From positions 1-64,000 of the forward strand of contig NZ_JAGJCF010000022.1 in NCBI RefSeq assembly GCF_017815135.1: DNA of 64,000 nt, given 5' to 3'. The position numbers and the translations under genes were made by a program. The stretch is from Jiella mangrovi (lineage in GTDB: Bacteria; Pseudomonadota; Alphaproteobacteria; Rhizobiales; Rhizobiaceae). Shown here one piece after another: positions 44,001-52,114 of this stretch. The notes beneath the pieces are model-generated. The model was not told the origin of the DNA. It saw only the letters and a program-made list of their open reading frames with translations, and searched no databases. Within the stretch, counting starts at the first letter, position 1. The number at the start of each line of letters is the position of its first letter.

Positions 44001-44934
44001 TTTCGCGGCCTTTCTCGATCTTCCGCTGCCGCCGGGGGGAAGCGGCTTCGAGGGCGCGCGTGTCGCCGTCAGTGCTTCGCCCTTTGCGGGCTACGAGGTG
44101 GCGAGCCTCTCCGACGATGGCACGTTGAAGTCGAGAGCGCGCGTGGCGCAGCCGGCAGTTCTCGGCCGGCTTGCCGGCGCACTCCGCCCCGGCCCCGAGG
44201 GACGCATCGATCCGGCAAACGACCTGATCGTCGAGTTGCCGCGCGGAGCGCTTTCGTCTGTCTCGCCGGCGTCGATGCTGTCAGGTGGCAATCTTTGCGC
44301 CGTTCGCTGCGACGATGGCGGCTTCGAGGTGCTGCAGTTCGAGCGGGCCGAAGAGATTGCGCCGGGACAATTCCGGCTCAGCCGGCTTTTGAGGGCGCAG
44401 GGCGGGACGGAGGACGCCATGGCGGCCGGAGCCTCGGCGGGCGCCGTCTTCGCACTTCTCGACGGGGCGAGTGCCGCGCTTTCCCTTGCCGAGGGGGACG
44501 TCGGACGGCAGCTGGAGTTTCGCGTTCAGCCCTTCGGTCGCGCCCGGGACGACGCGGCGGTGCTCTCCGAGAGCGCCGCCTTGGGGGGACGCTCCGTGCG
44601 GCCGCTTTCGCCAGTTCATCTGAGGGCAGCTTTTGCCGCCGATGGCGACGTTTCGATCGCATGGGTGCGCCGCACCCGGACCGGCGGCGACAGCTGGGCC
44701 GCGCGCGAAGTCCCGCTGGGGGAGGAAGCGGAACGCTATCATGTGCTGATCGAAGCAGAGAGCGGGATCAGCGCGACGATCGATACGAGCGAGCCGCGTC
44801 TTTCCCTGTCTGCGGCGGCGCAGGAGCAGCGTTTCGGTGTTCTGCCGGATGCCTTGGCAGTCTCGGTCGCGCAGGTCAGTCCCGTCTGGGGCGCGGGAAC
44901 GTTTCGCAAGGCGACGTTCCGGCGGCCTGGCTGA
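41053..44934 (+). CDS. GTA gp15: tail tip / host-specificity protein with glycoside-hydrolase TIM-barrel domain
   Basis: A 1293-residue protein. The N-terminus has a glycine/alanine-rich helix (IVFQAAGAAFGTILGGPLGA), then tail-tip domains. A GTA TIM-barrel-like domain follows at about 430-750, with E455 in VIGSELRGL and E635 in WLTELGCP at the positions of catalytic glutamates. A phage-tail_3-type region and beta-rich C-terminal domains end the protein. It contacts the recipient surface and may cleave its polysaccharide. It is the last gene of the structural cluster and is intact. Confidence 0.92.
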   Translation: MATIVFQAAGAAFGTILGGPLGAVIGRAAGALAGSIFDGQLFSETKRYEGPRLEAGRVMTADEGGGVARVYGAARVAGQVIWTTRFEEKSETERQGGKGGAPTSEVTTYSYFGNVAVGLCEGPIAAIRRVWADGEEMDLSEIDVRVYLGDEEQQPDPLIEVKQGAGNAPAYRGLAYLVFERLPLEQYGNRIPQISCEVLRPVGRLEEQVRAVTIIPGATEHGLDPERVREKLSEGEDRLINRNVLHGDSDISASVDEMLALCPNLERAALVVSWFGDDLRAGHCSMRPKVEISKRRENTNWRVAGLSRDNARTVSTVDGSPAFGGTPSDGGVMRAIAALKDRGLKVTYYPFLLMDVPPGNGLPDPYGEQEQAAFPWRGRISLDVAVGRAGSADGTADARTAIAAFLGTAGPGDYSYSGGRVTYHGPSEWSYRRMIFHQARLAAAGGADAFVIGSELRGLTRIRDHEGRFPFVEGLIEIAEGVKQIMPGATVTYAADWSEYFGYQPSDGSGDVFFNLDPLWASSSIDVIGIDNYLPITDWRDGDEEPEAASIYDRDGLKAGIAAGEYFDWFYENEEARAEKDRTPISDGAYGKSWVFRPKDIVSWWSNRHFDRRGGIEIEQPTDYVPMAKPIWLTELGCPAIDKGPNQPNLFVDSKSAESAIPHFSRGGRDDLVQRRFLEAHLEHWSPGSAGFDEAANPASPLYGGRMIDPAAIHLWTFDARPFPAFPTLTEVWSDGENWRRGHWLNGRLGNAPLDALVAAILERHGIEAHDLSGLEASLAGWVETGPTSARDTLESLFSLVGAVAHAEDGRFVARSLERLRPKATISAFVDEEDAPFVELRRTEATATVDAVALSFLDPWRHYQPGSAEAMRASVAAPRRQLIGLPAVMDEAEAEAFAASILAENGSVSETASFAVPASDLSLAVGDVLRLDGRDGEWLVTRIETGASNRVSARRLPVRRGGAAAGGTIPSVAQLRPVLASQPFAAFLDLPLPPGGSGFEGARVAVSASPFAGYEVASLSDDGTLKSRARVAQPAVLGRLAGALRPGPEGRIDPANDLIVELPRGALSSVSPASMLSGGNLCAVRCDDGGFEVLQFERAEEIAPGQFRLSRLLRAQGGTEDAMAAGASAGAVFALLDGASAALSLAEGDVGRQLEFRVQPFGRARDDAAVLSESAALGGRSVRPLSPVHLRAAFAADGDVSIAWVRRTRTGGDSWAAREVPLGEEAERYHVLIEAESGISATIDTSEPRLSLSAAAQEQRFGVLPDALAVSVAQVSPVWGAGTFRKATFRRPG

Positions 44935-44985
44935 GCCGGCGGCAGCGTCCGCTGGAAAACGACGTGTTTGGTAGCAAGTCGGACA

Positions 44986-45666
44986 TCAGGCAATGAGCTG
45001 CCGGATGAGCCGAGGCGTGAGTGTCGAATAGTCGGTGATCTCTACCGTCGCCCGCGCTCTTGCTTCGGCGTCCGGCGCATAGCCGAAGTCGACCAGGACA
45101 GAGGGAATTCTCGCGGCGAGCGCGGCGTCGATGTCGGCGGCTGAATCGCCGATCATGATCGCGCGCTCGCGCACACCGCCGGCGCGCTGGATCGTCGCCT
45201 CGATATGGGCCGGATGCGGCTTGCGGGCGGGCACGGTATCGGCGCCGCAGATCGCGGCGAAGCGGTGGGCGAGGCCGAGTGTCGCAAGGAGGAGGCGAGC
45301 CAGCTCCTCGCGCTTGTTGGTACAGACGGCGAGCCGGAAACCGTCACCGGCAAGAGCATCCATCGCCGCGACGACGTTGGGATAGGGCCGCGACTTGTCG
45401 GCGATATGCGCCTCGTAGTGAGACAGGAATCGCTCGAGCGCGCTCGCCATCTCAGGTTCCGTCAGGACGCGGCCACGACGCTCGTAGGCCGCAGTCAGCA
45501 TGGCGCGGGCGCCGTGACCGGCATGGGGCCGCACGACGGCCAGAGCATCGGCCTCGAGCCCGGCGGCACCGAGACAGTGGTTGAGCGCGTCAGCCAGATC
45601 CGGCGCCGTGTCGACCAGCGTCCCGTCGAGGTCGAAGATGACGAGACCGGCATCGTTCAAGGTCAT
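44986..45666 (-). CDS. HAD-family hydrolase, phosphoglycolate phosphatase-like
   Basis: A 226-residue HAD phosphatase. D12 (nucleophile) and D14 are in VIFDLDGTLVDT, a conserved lysine and threonine are in VCTNKRE, and the acidic pair is in MIGDSAADIDAA. The cap domain and AGLEADALAVVRPHAGHGAR are like Gph. It would remove phosphate from 2-phosphoglycolate or a similar small substrate. It lies opposite to the GTA genes, separating the tail-tip gene from the lysis cassette. Confidence 0.85.
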   Translation of the reverse strand: MTLNDAGLVIFDLDGTLVDTAPDLADALNHCLGAAGLEADALAVVRPHAGHGARAMLTAAYERRGRVLTEPEMASALERFLSHYEAHIADKSRPYPNVVAAMDALAGDGFRLAVCTNKREELARLLLATLGLAHRFAAICGADTVPARKPHPAHIEATIQRAGGVRERAIMIGDSAADIDAALAARIPSVLVDFGYAPDAEARARATVEITDYSTLTPRLIRQLIA

Positions 45667-45961
45667 GATCGGCGTCCAATTCGTCGGTGAGGCAGCTCAA
45701 GAGTTCCGCTGCGCGAGCAGCCTGTAGGCGCAGGCTTGCGCATAAAGCCCGACGGGGCGTCCAGCGCAAGCCGGCCTCCGAGGTGAGACCGCCAGCCGTT
45801 CACGAGCCGGAGCAGGGCGCCGGGTCTATTCCGTCCTCCCGGCAGATCGTCGATCGAGTGAGCTGCGCGATCCCAATCCCCGTTCTTCGAGGCATCAGTC
45901 TCGCCGGGCCCCGCCAGCGTGCCTGCGGTCTTGTGTTCCGATCCTTTGCGAGGAGATGACC

Positions 45962-46699
45962 ATGACATTCGAAACCTGGCTGCAGAGCCGGCTGACCGCG
46001 CACGGCTTTGCGTGCGGGCCGATCGATGGGGTGGTCGGTCCGATCACCCGCTCGGCCATTCGTGCCTTCGAGACAGCGAGGAACCTGACCGCCGACGGCA
46101 TCGCCGACGAGGCGGTCGTTTCGGCCTTGCGGCAATCGGCGAGTAAGGTCGACCCGGAGACCGCAGAGGCCGTGAAGGACCGTCTGGTCTCGGAGGCCGA
46201 GATCCAGACGATCGACCTTGCCGATCTCAAGACTAACAGCTGGCCGCGCCAGTCGGGTGTGCCGGCCTATTACGGCGCGGTCGGCACGCGCCAGACCCGG
46301 GTCGAGATCCCGTTCGACATGGCACTCGCCTGGTCGAAGACGACGCGGATCAGGACGATGACCCTGCACGAAAGGGTCGCCGCCTCGGCTAGCCGGGTGC
46401 TCCAGACCGTGGCGGCGACCTATTCGGCGGAGGAACGCCAGGCGCTCGGCCTCGATCTCTTCGGCGGTTCCCTGAATGTCAGGCGCATGCGCGGCGGCTC
46501 GGCCTGGTCGATGCACTCCTGGGGCATCGCGATCGATTTCGACCCCGAGCGCAACCAGCTCAAATGGGGCGCGCCGAAAGCGCGCCTGTCCCATGCCGAC
46601 GCGCTGCCGTTCTGGAAAGCCTTCGAAGCGGAAGGCTGGCTCTCGCTTGGCCGCGCCCGGAACTACGACTGGATGCATGTCCAGGCGGCGAGGCTCTGA
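45962..46699 (+). CDS. M15-family peptidoglycan endopeptidase with binding domain (endolysin-like)
   Basis: A 245-residue cytoplasmic-start protein. Residues about 5-60 form a peptidoglycan-binding module (PIDGVVGPITRSAIRAFETA). The C-terminal domain is a D-Ala-D-Ala-type M15 peptidase, with zinc ligands H185 and D192 in SMHSWGIAIDFD and H239 in DWMHVQ. AGGAG lies six bases before the ATG at 45962. There is no signal peptide, so release would need the holin-like gene downstream, as in phage lysis. Confidence 0.88.
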   Translation: MTFETWLQSRLTAHGFACGPIDGVVGPITRSAIRAFETARNLTADGIADEAVVSALRQSASKVDPETAEAVKDRLVSEAEIQTIDLADLKTNSWPRQSGVPAYYGAVGTRQTRVEIPFDMALAWSKTTRIRTMTLHERVAASASRVLQTVAATYSAEERQALGLDLFGGSLNVRRMRGGSAWSMHSWGIAIDFDPERNQLKWGAPKARLSHADALPFWKAFEAEGWLSLGRARNYDWMHVQAARL

Positions 46700-46752
46700 C
46701 GGCGGCCGAAACGGCTTCACACTCACCGACGACGACGCGAAGAGGATGTCCG

Positions 46753-46962
46753 ATGAATTTTTCCAAAGTTGCCAAGGCCATCGCCGCGACTGTCGCGACC
46801 ATCGGCGCGACCGGAACGACGGTGTTTGCCACAGTGCCCGAAGGCGTCGAGATGCCCTGGTATGCGTGGCTTGGCCTCGGCCTGTTCAACGCGCTGCTCG
46901 GCTTCGGGGTGGTTTACCTGTCGCCGAAAAACACCACAGACGCCGACGATCTGACGCAATGA
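46753..46962 (+). CDS. Holin-like small membrane protein
   Basis: A 69-residue protein with two hydrophobic segments (AKAIAATVATIGATGTTVFA and WLGLGLFNALLGFGVVYLS) and a short charged tail (SPKNTTDADD). GAGGA precedes the ATG. Size, topology and position right after the endopeptidase fit a holin that lets the enzyme reach the wall. It overlaps the next gene by 4 bp. Confidence 0.7.
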   Translation: MNFSKVAKAIAATVATIGATGTTVFATVPEGVEMPWYAWLGLGLFNALLGFGVVYLSPKNTTDADDLTQ

Positions 46963-47387
46963 TCTTCGTCCATTTTCGCAAGAAGGCGCGAGCGAGGGTG
47001 TCGGAGTGGTTCTGCGCCGTGAACCTTGCGCTCTTCGGCCTGACGCTGCTTGCGCCCGGCGCGACATTCGAAGCCCCCGCCTATGCGGCTTTCGAGGCCG
47101 TGCTCGGCGAGGTCCTGACCGGCGCCCTGGCGCTCGGCCTCGGCGCCGTCTGGATGGGCGGGCTCATCGTCAACGGCTGCCGGCAAAATCTTACCTCTTC
47201 GGTCCGGGCGACATGCTGCTTTGCCGGCGTGATCGTCTACGGCCTCATCTCCGTGGCCTATGCGATCGGCGCGGCAAGGATTGGCGTGCTGATGCCGGCC
47301 GTCGCGGGTAATGCCGCCATCGCGGTTTTGGCGCTGTTCTGCCTCTACTGGATCGGCGAGGAAAAAGGCTGCCGCGACCATGTTTGA
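46959..47387 (+). CDS. Polytopic membrane protein of the lysis-like cassette
   Basis: A 142-residue protein with about four membrane segments, including LALFGLTLLAPGATFEAPAY and VIVYGLISVAYAIGA. Its ATG overlaps the holin-like gene (ATGA). I do not recognise a family; it may be a second holin-type or phage-derived membrane protein. Confidence 0.6.
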   Translation: MIFVHFRKKARARVSEWFCAVNLALFGLTLLAPGATFEAPAYAAFEAVLGEVLTGALALGLGAVWMGGLIVNGCRQNLTSSVRATCCFAGVIVYGLISVAYAIGAARIGVLMPAVAGNAAIAVLALFCLYWIGEEKGCRDHV

Positions 47388-47751
47388 TACGAATGCCCTG
47401 CCAGAGTGGGTGCTGTGGATCGGCGGAGGGGTCGGTGTCGCGGTCTCGACGATCGTTCTGAAACTGGGCCTGAAGAGCGGCGAAGCGGCCGGCGACCGGA
47501 CCGAGCCTGTCCGCCTCGATGGAGCCCTTGTCGACAGCGTCTCGGTCAGGCAACTGGCAGGCTCCGTCGAGGGGCTCTCGCTGACCATGCGCGAACTCGA
47601 CAAGAGGCTTGGCGAGCGGGCGCGGGAAACCGGCCACAACGCCGCACAGCACGCCGAAACACTTGGCGATCTGATGCACGACCTCAGCCGCGAGGTGCAG
47701 GAACTCAGGCTGGAACTGCGCCAGATCCGCGCCGAGCTGAGCCGGGGCTGA
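47380..47751 (+). CDS. Membrane-anchored coiled-coil protein of the lysis-like cassette (123 aa)
   Basis: A 123-residue protein with one N-terminal membrane helix (VLWIGGGVGVAVSTIVLKLG) followed by a long helical, charged tail (LSREVQELRLELRQIRAELS) likely to form a coiled coil. The topology recalls phage Rz-type spanins or the DUF2730 proteins found near phage lysis genes. Its start overlaps the previous gene by 8 bp. Confidence 0.6.
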   Translation: MFDTNALPEWVLWIGGGVGVAVSTIVLKLGLKSGEAAGDRTEPVRLDGALVDSVSVRQLAGSVEGLSLTMRELDKRLGERARETGHNAAQHAETLGDLMHDLSREVQELRLELRQIRAELSRG

Positions 47752-47872
47752 TGCGCGCGCCGTGGCAAGTGTCGATGTCACGCGCTGCGGCTCGAATCCG
47801 CTTCAAAAACCGGCCATCTTTGCCTATGTCAGAGGCACATGCCCAGGCTGGGTGAAGGAGCGAGGTAACGAC

Positions 47873-48190
47873 ATGGCCTTTGAAAATCGCGGACAAGACT
47901 TCGAGTCGCGCTATGTGCACGATCAGGAGCTGCGGTTCCGCATCGAGGCGCGGCGCAACAAGCTGCTCGGGCTTTGGGCTGCGCAAAAGCTCGGCTATAG
48001 CGGCGACGACGCCAGCCGTTACGCGCAGGACCTGATCAATGTCGCGTTCCAGACGCCAGGCGACGACGGCATCTTCCAGAAGATCCGCGCGGATTTCGAC
48101 GGTGCCAAGGTCGAACAATCGGATCACCAGATCCAGCGCCACATGAGCGAGTTTCTCGCCGAGGCGGAGACGCAGCTTCGCAACGACTGA
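47873..48190 (+). CDS. ATP synthase zeta-type inhibitor (DUF1476)
   Basis: A 105-residue DUF1476 protein. FENRGQDFESRYVHDQELRF and RRNKLLGLWAAQKLGYSGDD are family hallmarks. In alphaproteobacteria this small helical protein (zeta) binds F1-ATPase and blocks ATP hydrolysis. GGTGAAGGAG lies upstream of the ATG at 47873. It is a single gene here. Confidence 0.92.
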   Translation: MAFENRGQDFESRYVHDQELRFRIEARRNKLLGLWAAQKLGYSGDDASRYAQDLINVAFQTPGDDGIFQKIRADFDGAKVEQSDHQIQRHMSEFLAEAETQLRND

Positions 48191-48198
48191 CCGGGCGA

Positions 48199-48221
48199 GC
48201 GGGAGCGATCCGTCCTCCCGC
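48199..48221. terminator. Hairpin between convergent genes
   Basis: A perfect 7-bp stem GCGGGAG/CTCCCGC with a nine-base loop, in the 36-bp gap between the ends of the ATPase inhibitor and the hydrolase genes. No T-tract is present, so termination is tentative. Confidence 0.35.
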
Positions 48222-48226
48222 CACCT

Positions 48227-48838
48227 TCAGCCATGCGGCAGCCGGCTCATGAAGCGCCCGAAGGTCAAGAGGCCCTCGGGCCAGGGGCCATGTCCGCTGT
48301 CGGCATTGATATGGCCGATTTCCCCGGCATCGATGAACAGCGATCCCCAGGCTCCGGCGATGTCCTCTGCCGCCTCGAAGGACGAGAACATGTCGTTGCG
48401 GCTGGCAACGACGAGGCTCGGAAAGGGGAGCGGGTCGCGGGGATACGGCCCGAAGGTGCGAAGATGCTTCGGCCGGATCGCATCATTGGCGACGTCGGGC
48501 GGCGCGACGAAAAACCCGCCTGCGATCGGGCGCTCGCATTTGCCAAGCGCCTGAACGGCAGCGGCGACACCCAAGGAATGGGCAACGAGGACGACAGGGC
48601 GCTGGCAGCCGTTCACCGCATCGGCGACGGCGTTCGTCCAGTCCTCCACGACGGGTTTGGACCATTCCTTCTGACCGACGCGGCGCGCGGTGGAAAGCTT
48701 GCGCTCCCAGCGGCTTTGCCAGTGGTCGTCCGGGGATCCCTTGTAACCGGGAATGATGAGAATATCAGCTTCGGCAACTCGCATGCTTCGCACATGCGAA
48801 GTGACGGCGTCGAAGTCAACCTCATCCAGTGAGGCCAT
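48227..48838 (-). CDS. RBBP9/YdeN-family alpha/beta serine hydrolase
   Basis: A 203-residue hydrolase. The triad is S88 in VAHSLG, D150 in SRND and H184 in SGHGPWPEG, and the N-terminal IIPGYKGSPDDHWQSRW is the family signature. The reaction and substrate are unknown. An internal ATG at 48784 would give a protein 18 residues shorter that begins just before the first strand. Neither start has a clear ribosome binding site. Confidence 0.88.
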   Translation of the reverse strand: MASLDEVDFDAVTSHVRSMRVAEADILIIPGYKGSPDDHWQSRWERKLSTARRVGQKEWSKPVVEDWTNAVADAVNGCQRPVVLVAHSLGVAAAVQALGKCERPIAGGFFVAPPDVANDAIRPKHLRTFGPYPRDPLPFPSLVVASRNDMFSSFEAAEDIAGAWGSLFIDAGEIGHINADSGHGPWPEGLLTFGRFMSRLPHG

Positions 48839-49057
48839 TTACCCGCGGGACGCTTGACGCGAGATTTTCCGTAGCGGAAATTGCTGGTGTCGCCATCGCG
48901 GACATGACCGGGCGAGTGCGGTGCCCTGCCCATCGTCCATAAACCATGATGACAGCCGGCGAGGCGGGACGTCGTCTCGCTCATGATATGGAAAGGCCGG
49001 ATGGCAGACTGTATCTGTGTGTCTGCCTTTTCATCCAATCCGGTCGAATCATCACGG

Positions 49058-50494
49058 ATGTCCCGTTCCATGGTCCCCTCGCCGACAATCATCCCGATCA
49101 TCATGGCTGGTGGCGCTGGCTCGCGGCTCTGGCCGGTTTCCCGCGATTCGATGCCCAAGCAGTTCATCGAACTGCTCGACGGCGGCCTCTCGGCCTTTCA
49201 GGCGACGATCCGCCGCGTCGTGGGCAAGGGGTTCGGCAGGCCGATCGTCGTCACCAACAACGACTTCCGCTTCATCACCGCCGAGCAGTTGGCGGCGCTC
49301 GGCGTCGAGGCCGAGATCGTCCTCGAACCGGAGCGGCGCGACAGTGCGGCCGCTGTCGCCGTGGGCGCGCTGCTGGCGGAGCGACAGGCCATCGGTGGCG
49401 GCACCTGCCTGCTGCTCGCCTCAGACCACGTGATCGGCGACGAGGCGGGCTTCCTGAATGCCGTGCGCGAGGCGTCGAGCGTCGCGGCGACCGGGCGGAT
49501 CATGACACTCGGCATCACCCCGGACCATCCTTCGACGGCCTACGGCTATATTCATCCCGGCTCCGAGGATCTCGGCCAGGGCGCCCGCTCGATCGAGCGC
49601 TTCGTCGAAAAGCCGGATCGCCAGACCGCCGAGCGCTACATTGCCGAAGGCTATGTCTGGAACTCGGGCAACTTCGCATTCGCCACCGAGGTGATGCTGC
49701 AGGAGCTCGAAACATACGCTCCGGGCGTTCTGGCCGCCGCCCGCGAGGCCGTCGACAAGGCGGTTCTCGATCTCGACTTCGTGCGCCTTGACGCTTTGTC
49801 TTTCGCGGCCTCGCCGACGATTTCGATCGACTATGCGGTTATGGAAAAGACCAAGCGCGGCGGGGTGCTGGCGGCGGAATTCGGCTGGTCGGACATCGGT
49901 TCCTGGGATTCGCTCCACGCCGTCAAGGACAAGGACGAGAACGGCAACCGGCTCGAAGGCGACGTGGTTGCGATCGACACCACCAACAGCTTCGTGCGCT
50001 CCGAAGAGGCGCTGACGACCGTCGTCGGGCTCGACGACGTCGTCGTCGTCACCACCCATGACGCGGTTCTGGTCTCCTCGATGCAGGCCGCCCCGAAGGT
50101 GAAGACGCTGGTGGCCGAGCTGAAGCGGGCCGGCCGTCGGGAGGCCGGCGAACACATGCGCATCCACCGGCCCTGGGGCTGGTATCAACGCATCGACATC
50201 GGCGACCGGTTTCAGGTCAAGCATATCTGCGTCAAGCCGGGCGGACGCCTCAGCCTGCAGCGCCACCATCACCGCGCCGAGCACTGGGTCGTCGTTCACG
50301 GCACGGCGGAAGTGACCATCGACGGGGCGGTGAAATTCTATCACGAGAACGAGGCGGCCTATCTGCCGATCGGATGCGTCCATCGTCTCCACAATCCCGG
50401 CAAGATCGATCTGAAGCTGATCGAGGTGCAGGTCGGCAGCTATACCGGCGAGGACGACATCGTGCGCATCGAGGATGTCTACGCCCGCAGCTAG
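49058..50494 (+). CDS. manC: Mannose-1-phosphate guanylyltransferase / mannose-6-phosphate isomerase
   Basis: A 478-residue bifunctional enzyme making GDP-mannose from mannose-1-phosphate. The nucleotidyltransferase motif MAGGAGSRLWPVSRDSMPKQ opens the protein, and the C-terminal isomerase cupin has HHHRAEHWVVVHGTAEVT. The start could be ATG 49058 or 49070; neither has a strong site. It is followed by phosphomannomutase, so the pair supplies GDP-mannose for polysaccharide or glycan synthesis. Confidence 0.92.
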   Translation: MSRSMVPSPTIIPIIMAGGAGSRLWPVSRDSMPKQFIELLDGGLSAFQATIRRVVGKGFGRPIVVTNNDFRFITAEQLAALGVEAEIVLEPERRDSAAAVAVGALLAERQAIGGGTCLLLASDHVIGDEAGFLNAVREASSVAATGRIMTLGITPDHPSTAYGYIHPGSEDLGQGARSIERFVEKPDRQTAERYIAEGYVWNSGNFAFATEVMLQELETYAPGVLAAAREAVDKAVLDLDFVRLDALSFAASPTISIDYAVMEKTKRGGVLAAEFGWSDIGSWDSLHAVKDKDENGNRLEGDVVAIDTTNSFVRSEEALTTVVGLDDVVVVTTHDAVLVSSMQAAPKVKTLVAELKRAGRREAGEHMRIHRPWGWYQRIDIGDRFQVKHICVKPGGRLSLQRHHHRAEHWVVVHGTAEVTIDGAVKFYHENEAAYLPIGCVHRLHNPGKIDLKLIEVQVGSYTGEDDIVRIEDVYARS

Positions 50495-50549
50495 GGCGTG
50501 GAGGACCGACACGCGACGCGGGTCAGAGGTCCGGAACGAAAGGGAGCCG

Positions 50550-51992
50550 ATGTCGAGCCTGAAATTCGGCACAAGCGGATTGCGCGGTCTCGTCAGCGAC
50601 CTTGCCGGCTGGCCGAGCTATGCCTACAGCCTGGCCTTCCTGCGTTATCTCGGTGTCGCCGAGATCGTCTGCGGTCGGCGCGCATTGCTGGTCGGCCGTG
50701 ATCTGCGATCGAGCAGCCCCGAGATCGCGGGCCTCGTTCTGGCCGCGGCCGAGGCCGGAGGCTTCGAGCCGGTCGATTGCGGGGCGCTGCCGACGCCGGC
50801 GCTGGCGCTGGCGGCGCTGGAGCATCGGGCGCCGGCCATCATGGTCACCGGCAGCCACATCCCCGACGATCGCAATGGCCTGAAGTTCTATTTGCCGACG
50901 GGCGAGATCGGCAAGGCCGACGAGGCCGGCATCCTCGAAGCCTTCCTTGCCCTGCGGGAAGACGATCTCCTGGAATTCGAGGCGCTTGCCGAGTGGAAAC
51001 GGCCGGCCGTAAGTTTCGATGCGACGACGCCCTATGTCGAACGCTACGCGGCTTTCTTCGGCCCGCACGCGCTCGAAGGGCTGACCGTCGGCATCTATCA
51101 GCACTCCTCGGTCGCACGCGACATCCTGGTCGATGTCCTCGCAAAGCTCGGTGCACGGACAATCACCTATGGCCGATCGGAATCCTTCATTCCGGTCGAT
51201 ACGGAAGCACATCGGCCGGAAGACATCGCCCTTTTGCGGGAATGGGCCGGGGAGGGGCGCTGCGATGCATTCGTCTCGACCGATGGCGACGCCGACCGGC
51301 CGCTCGTTGCGGATGCGGCGGGCCATGTCCTGCGCGGTGACGTGATCGGTCTGCTGACGGCCCGGCATCTCGGCCTGTCGACGATCGTGACGCCGGTCAC
51401 CTCGAGCTCGGCGATCGAGCGCTCGGGCATCGCGTCCAGTGTCCGCCGCACGAAGGTCGGCAGTCCCTTCGTCATCGCCGGCATGGAGGAAGGCGGCCGG
51501 GCCGGCGAAGCCGGCATCGTCGGCTTCGAGGCGAATGGCGGTCTGCTGCTCGGCTCAGACATAGAGCTCTTCGGGCGGTGGCTTGCGGCCCTGCCGACGA
51601 GAGACAGCGTCCTGCCGATCCTTGCCGTGCTCGCCGAGATCGCCGCGACGCAAAAGACGCTCTCGGCGATCGTCGATGGGCTCGAGGCGGGCTTCACGGC
51701 CGCCCACCGACTCAAGGAAGTCGAGGCGACCGCGAGTGGCCCGTTCCTCGCCCGGCTGGCGGAGGACGAGGCGTATCGCCGGGCGTTTTTCCGACCGGTC
51801 GATGACGTTGAGGACGTCAACCGCGTCGACGGCGTTCGAACGACGCTGGCGAGTGGCGAAACCGTGCACTATCGCGCGTCCGGCAACGCGCCTGAGCTGC
51901 GCTGTTACGTGGAAGCGGCGAGCGAAGAGGCGGCGACGCGGCTTCTCGAATGGGGGCTCGGCGCGGCGCAAGCGGCGCTCGATCGTTCCTGA
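50550..51992 (+). CDS. Phosphomannomutase/phosphohexomutase
   Basis: A 480-residue phosphohexomutase. The phosphoserine is S102 in TGSHIPDDRNG, the metal loop is DGDADR (D245, D247, D249), and the sugar-binding loop is in FEANGG. It interconverts mannose-6- and mannose-1-phosphate, feeding the upstream guanylyltransferase. AAAGGGAG precedes the ATG. The protein starts directly at KFGTSGLRG. The 55-bp spacing suggests a two-gene operon. Confidence 0.9.
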   Translation: MSSLKFGTSGLRGLVSDLAGWPSYAYSLAFLRYLGVAEIVCGRRALLVGRDLRSSSPEIAGLVLAAAEAGGFEPVDCGALPTPALALAALEHRAPAIMVTGSHIPDDRNGLKFYLPTGEIGKADEAGILEAFLALREDDLLEFEALAEWKRPAVSFDATTPYVERYAAFFGPHALEGLTVGIYQHSSVARDILVDVLAKLGARTITYGRSESFIPVDTEAHRPEDIALLREWAGEGRCDAFVSTDGDADRPLVADAAGHVLRGDVIGLLTARHLGLSTIVTPVTSSSAIERSGIASSVRRTKVGSPFVIAGMEEGGRAGEAGIVGFEANGGLLLGSDIELFGRWLAALPTRDSVLPILAVLAEIAATQKTLSAIVDGLEAGFTAAHRLKEVEATASGPFLARLAEDEAYRRAFFRPVDDVEDVNRVDGVRTTLASGETVHYRASGNAPELRCYVEAASEEAATRLLEWGLGAAQAALDRS

Positions 51993-52028
51993 TAGGGGCC
52001 CGAAGAACCACCGGGATCCGCATATGAG

Positions 52029-52058
52029 AAACCCCGCCGGGATGATCTGCCGACGGGG
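52029..52058 (-). terminator. Intrinsic terminator after dps
   Basis: On the minus strand a 9-bp stem CCCCGTCGG/CCGGCGGGG (one G-T pair) with a nine-base loop is followed by TTTCTCAT. It ends the dps transcript and may also serve the phosphomannomutase gene from the other side. Confidence 0.65.
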
Positions 52059-52114
52059 ATCGAATTTCGGTGACCGGCAAGCCGCAGCTTGCCGCGCCAG
52101 AAAGACCGGACGGA

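Noticed and set aside
47751-47872. A possible tRNA because of a T-arm-like GCGGCTCGAATCCGC
   Set aside because: No acceptor stem, D-arm or anticodon arm can be folded at the right distances upstream.
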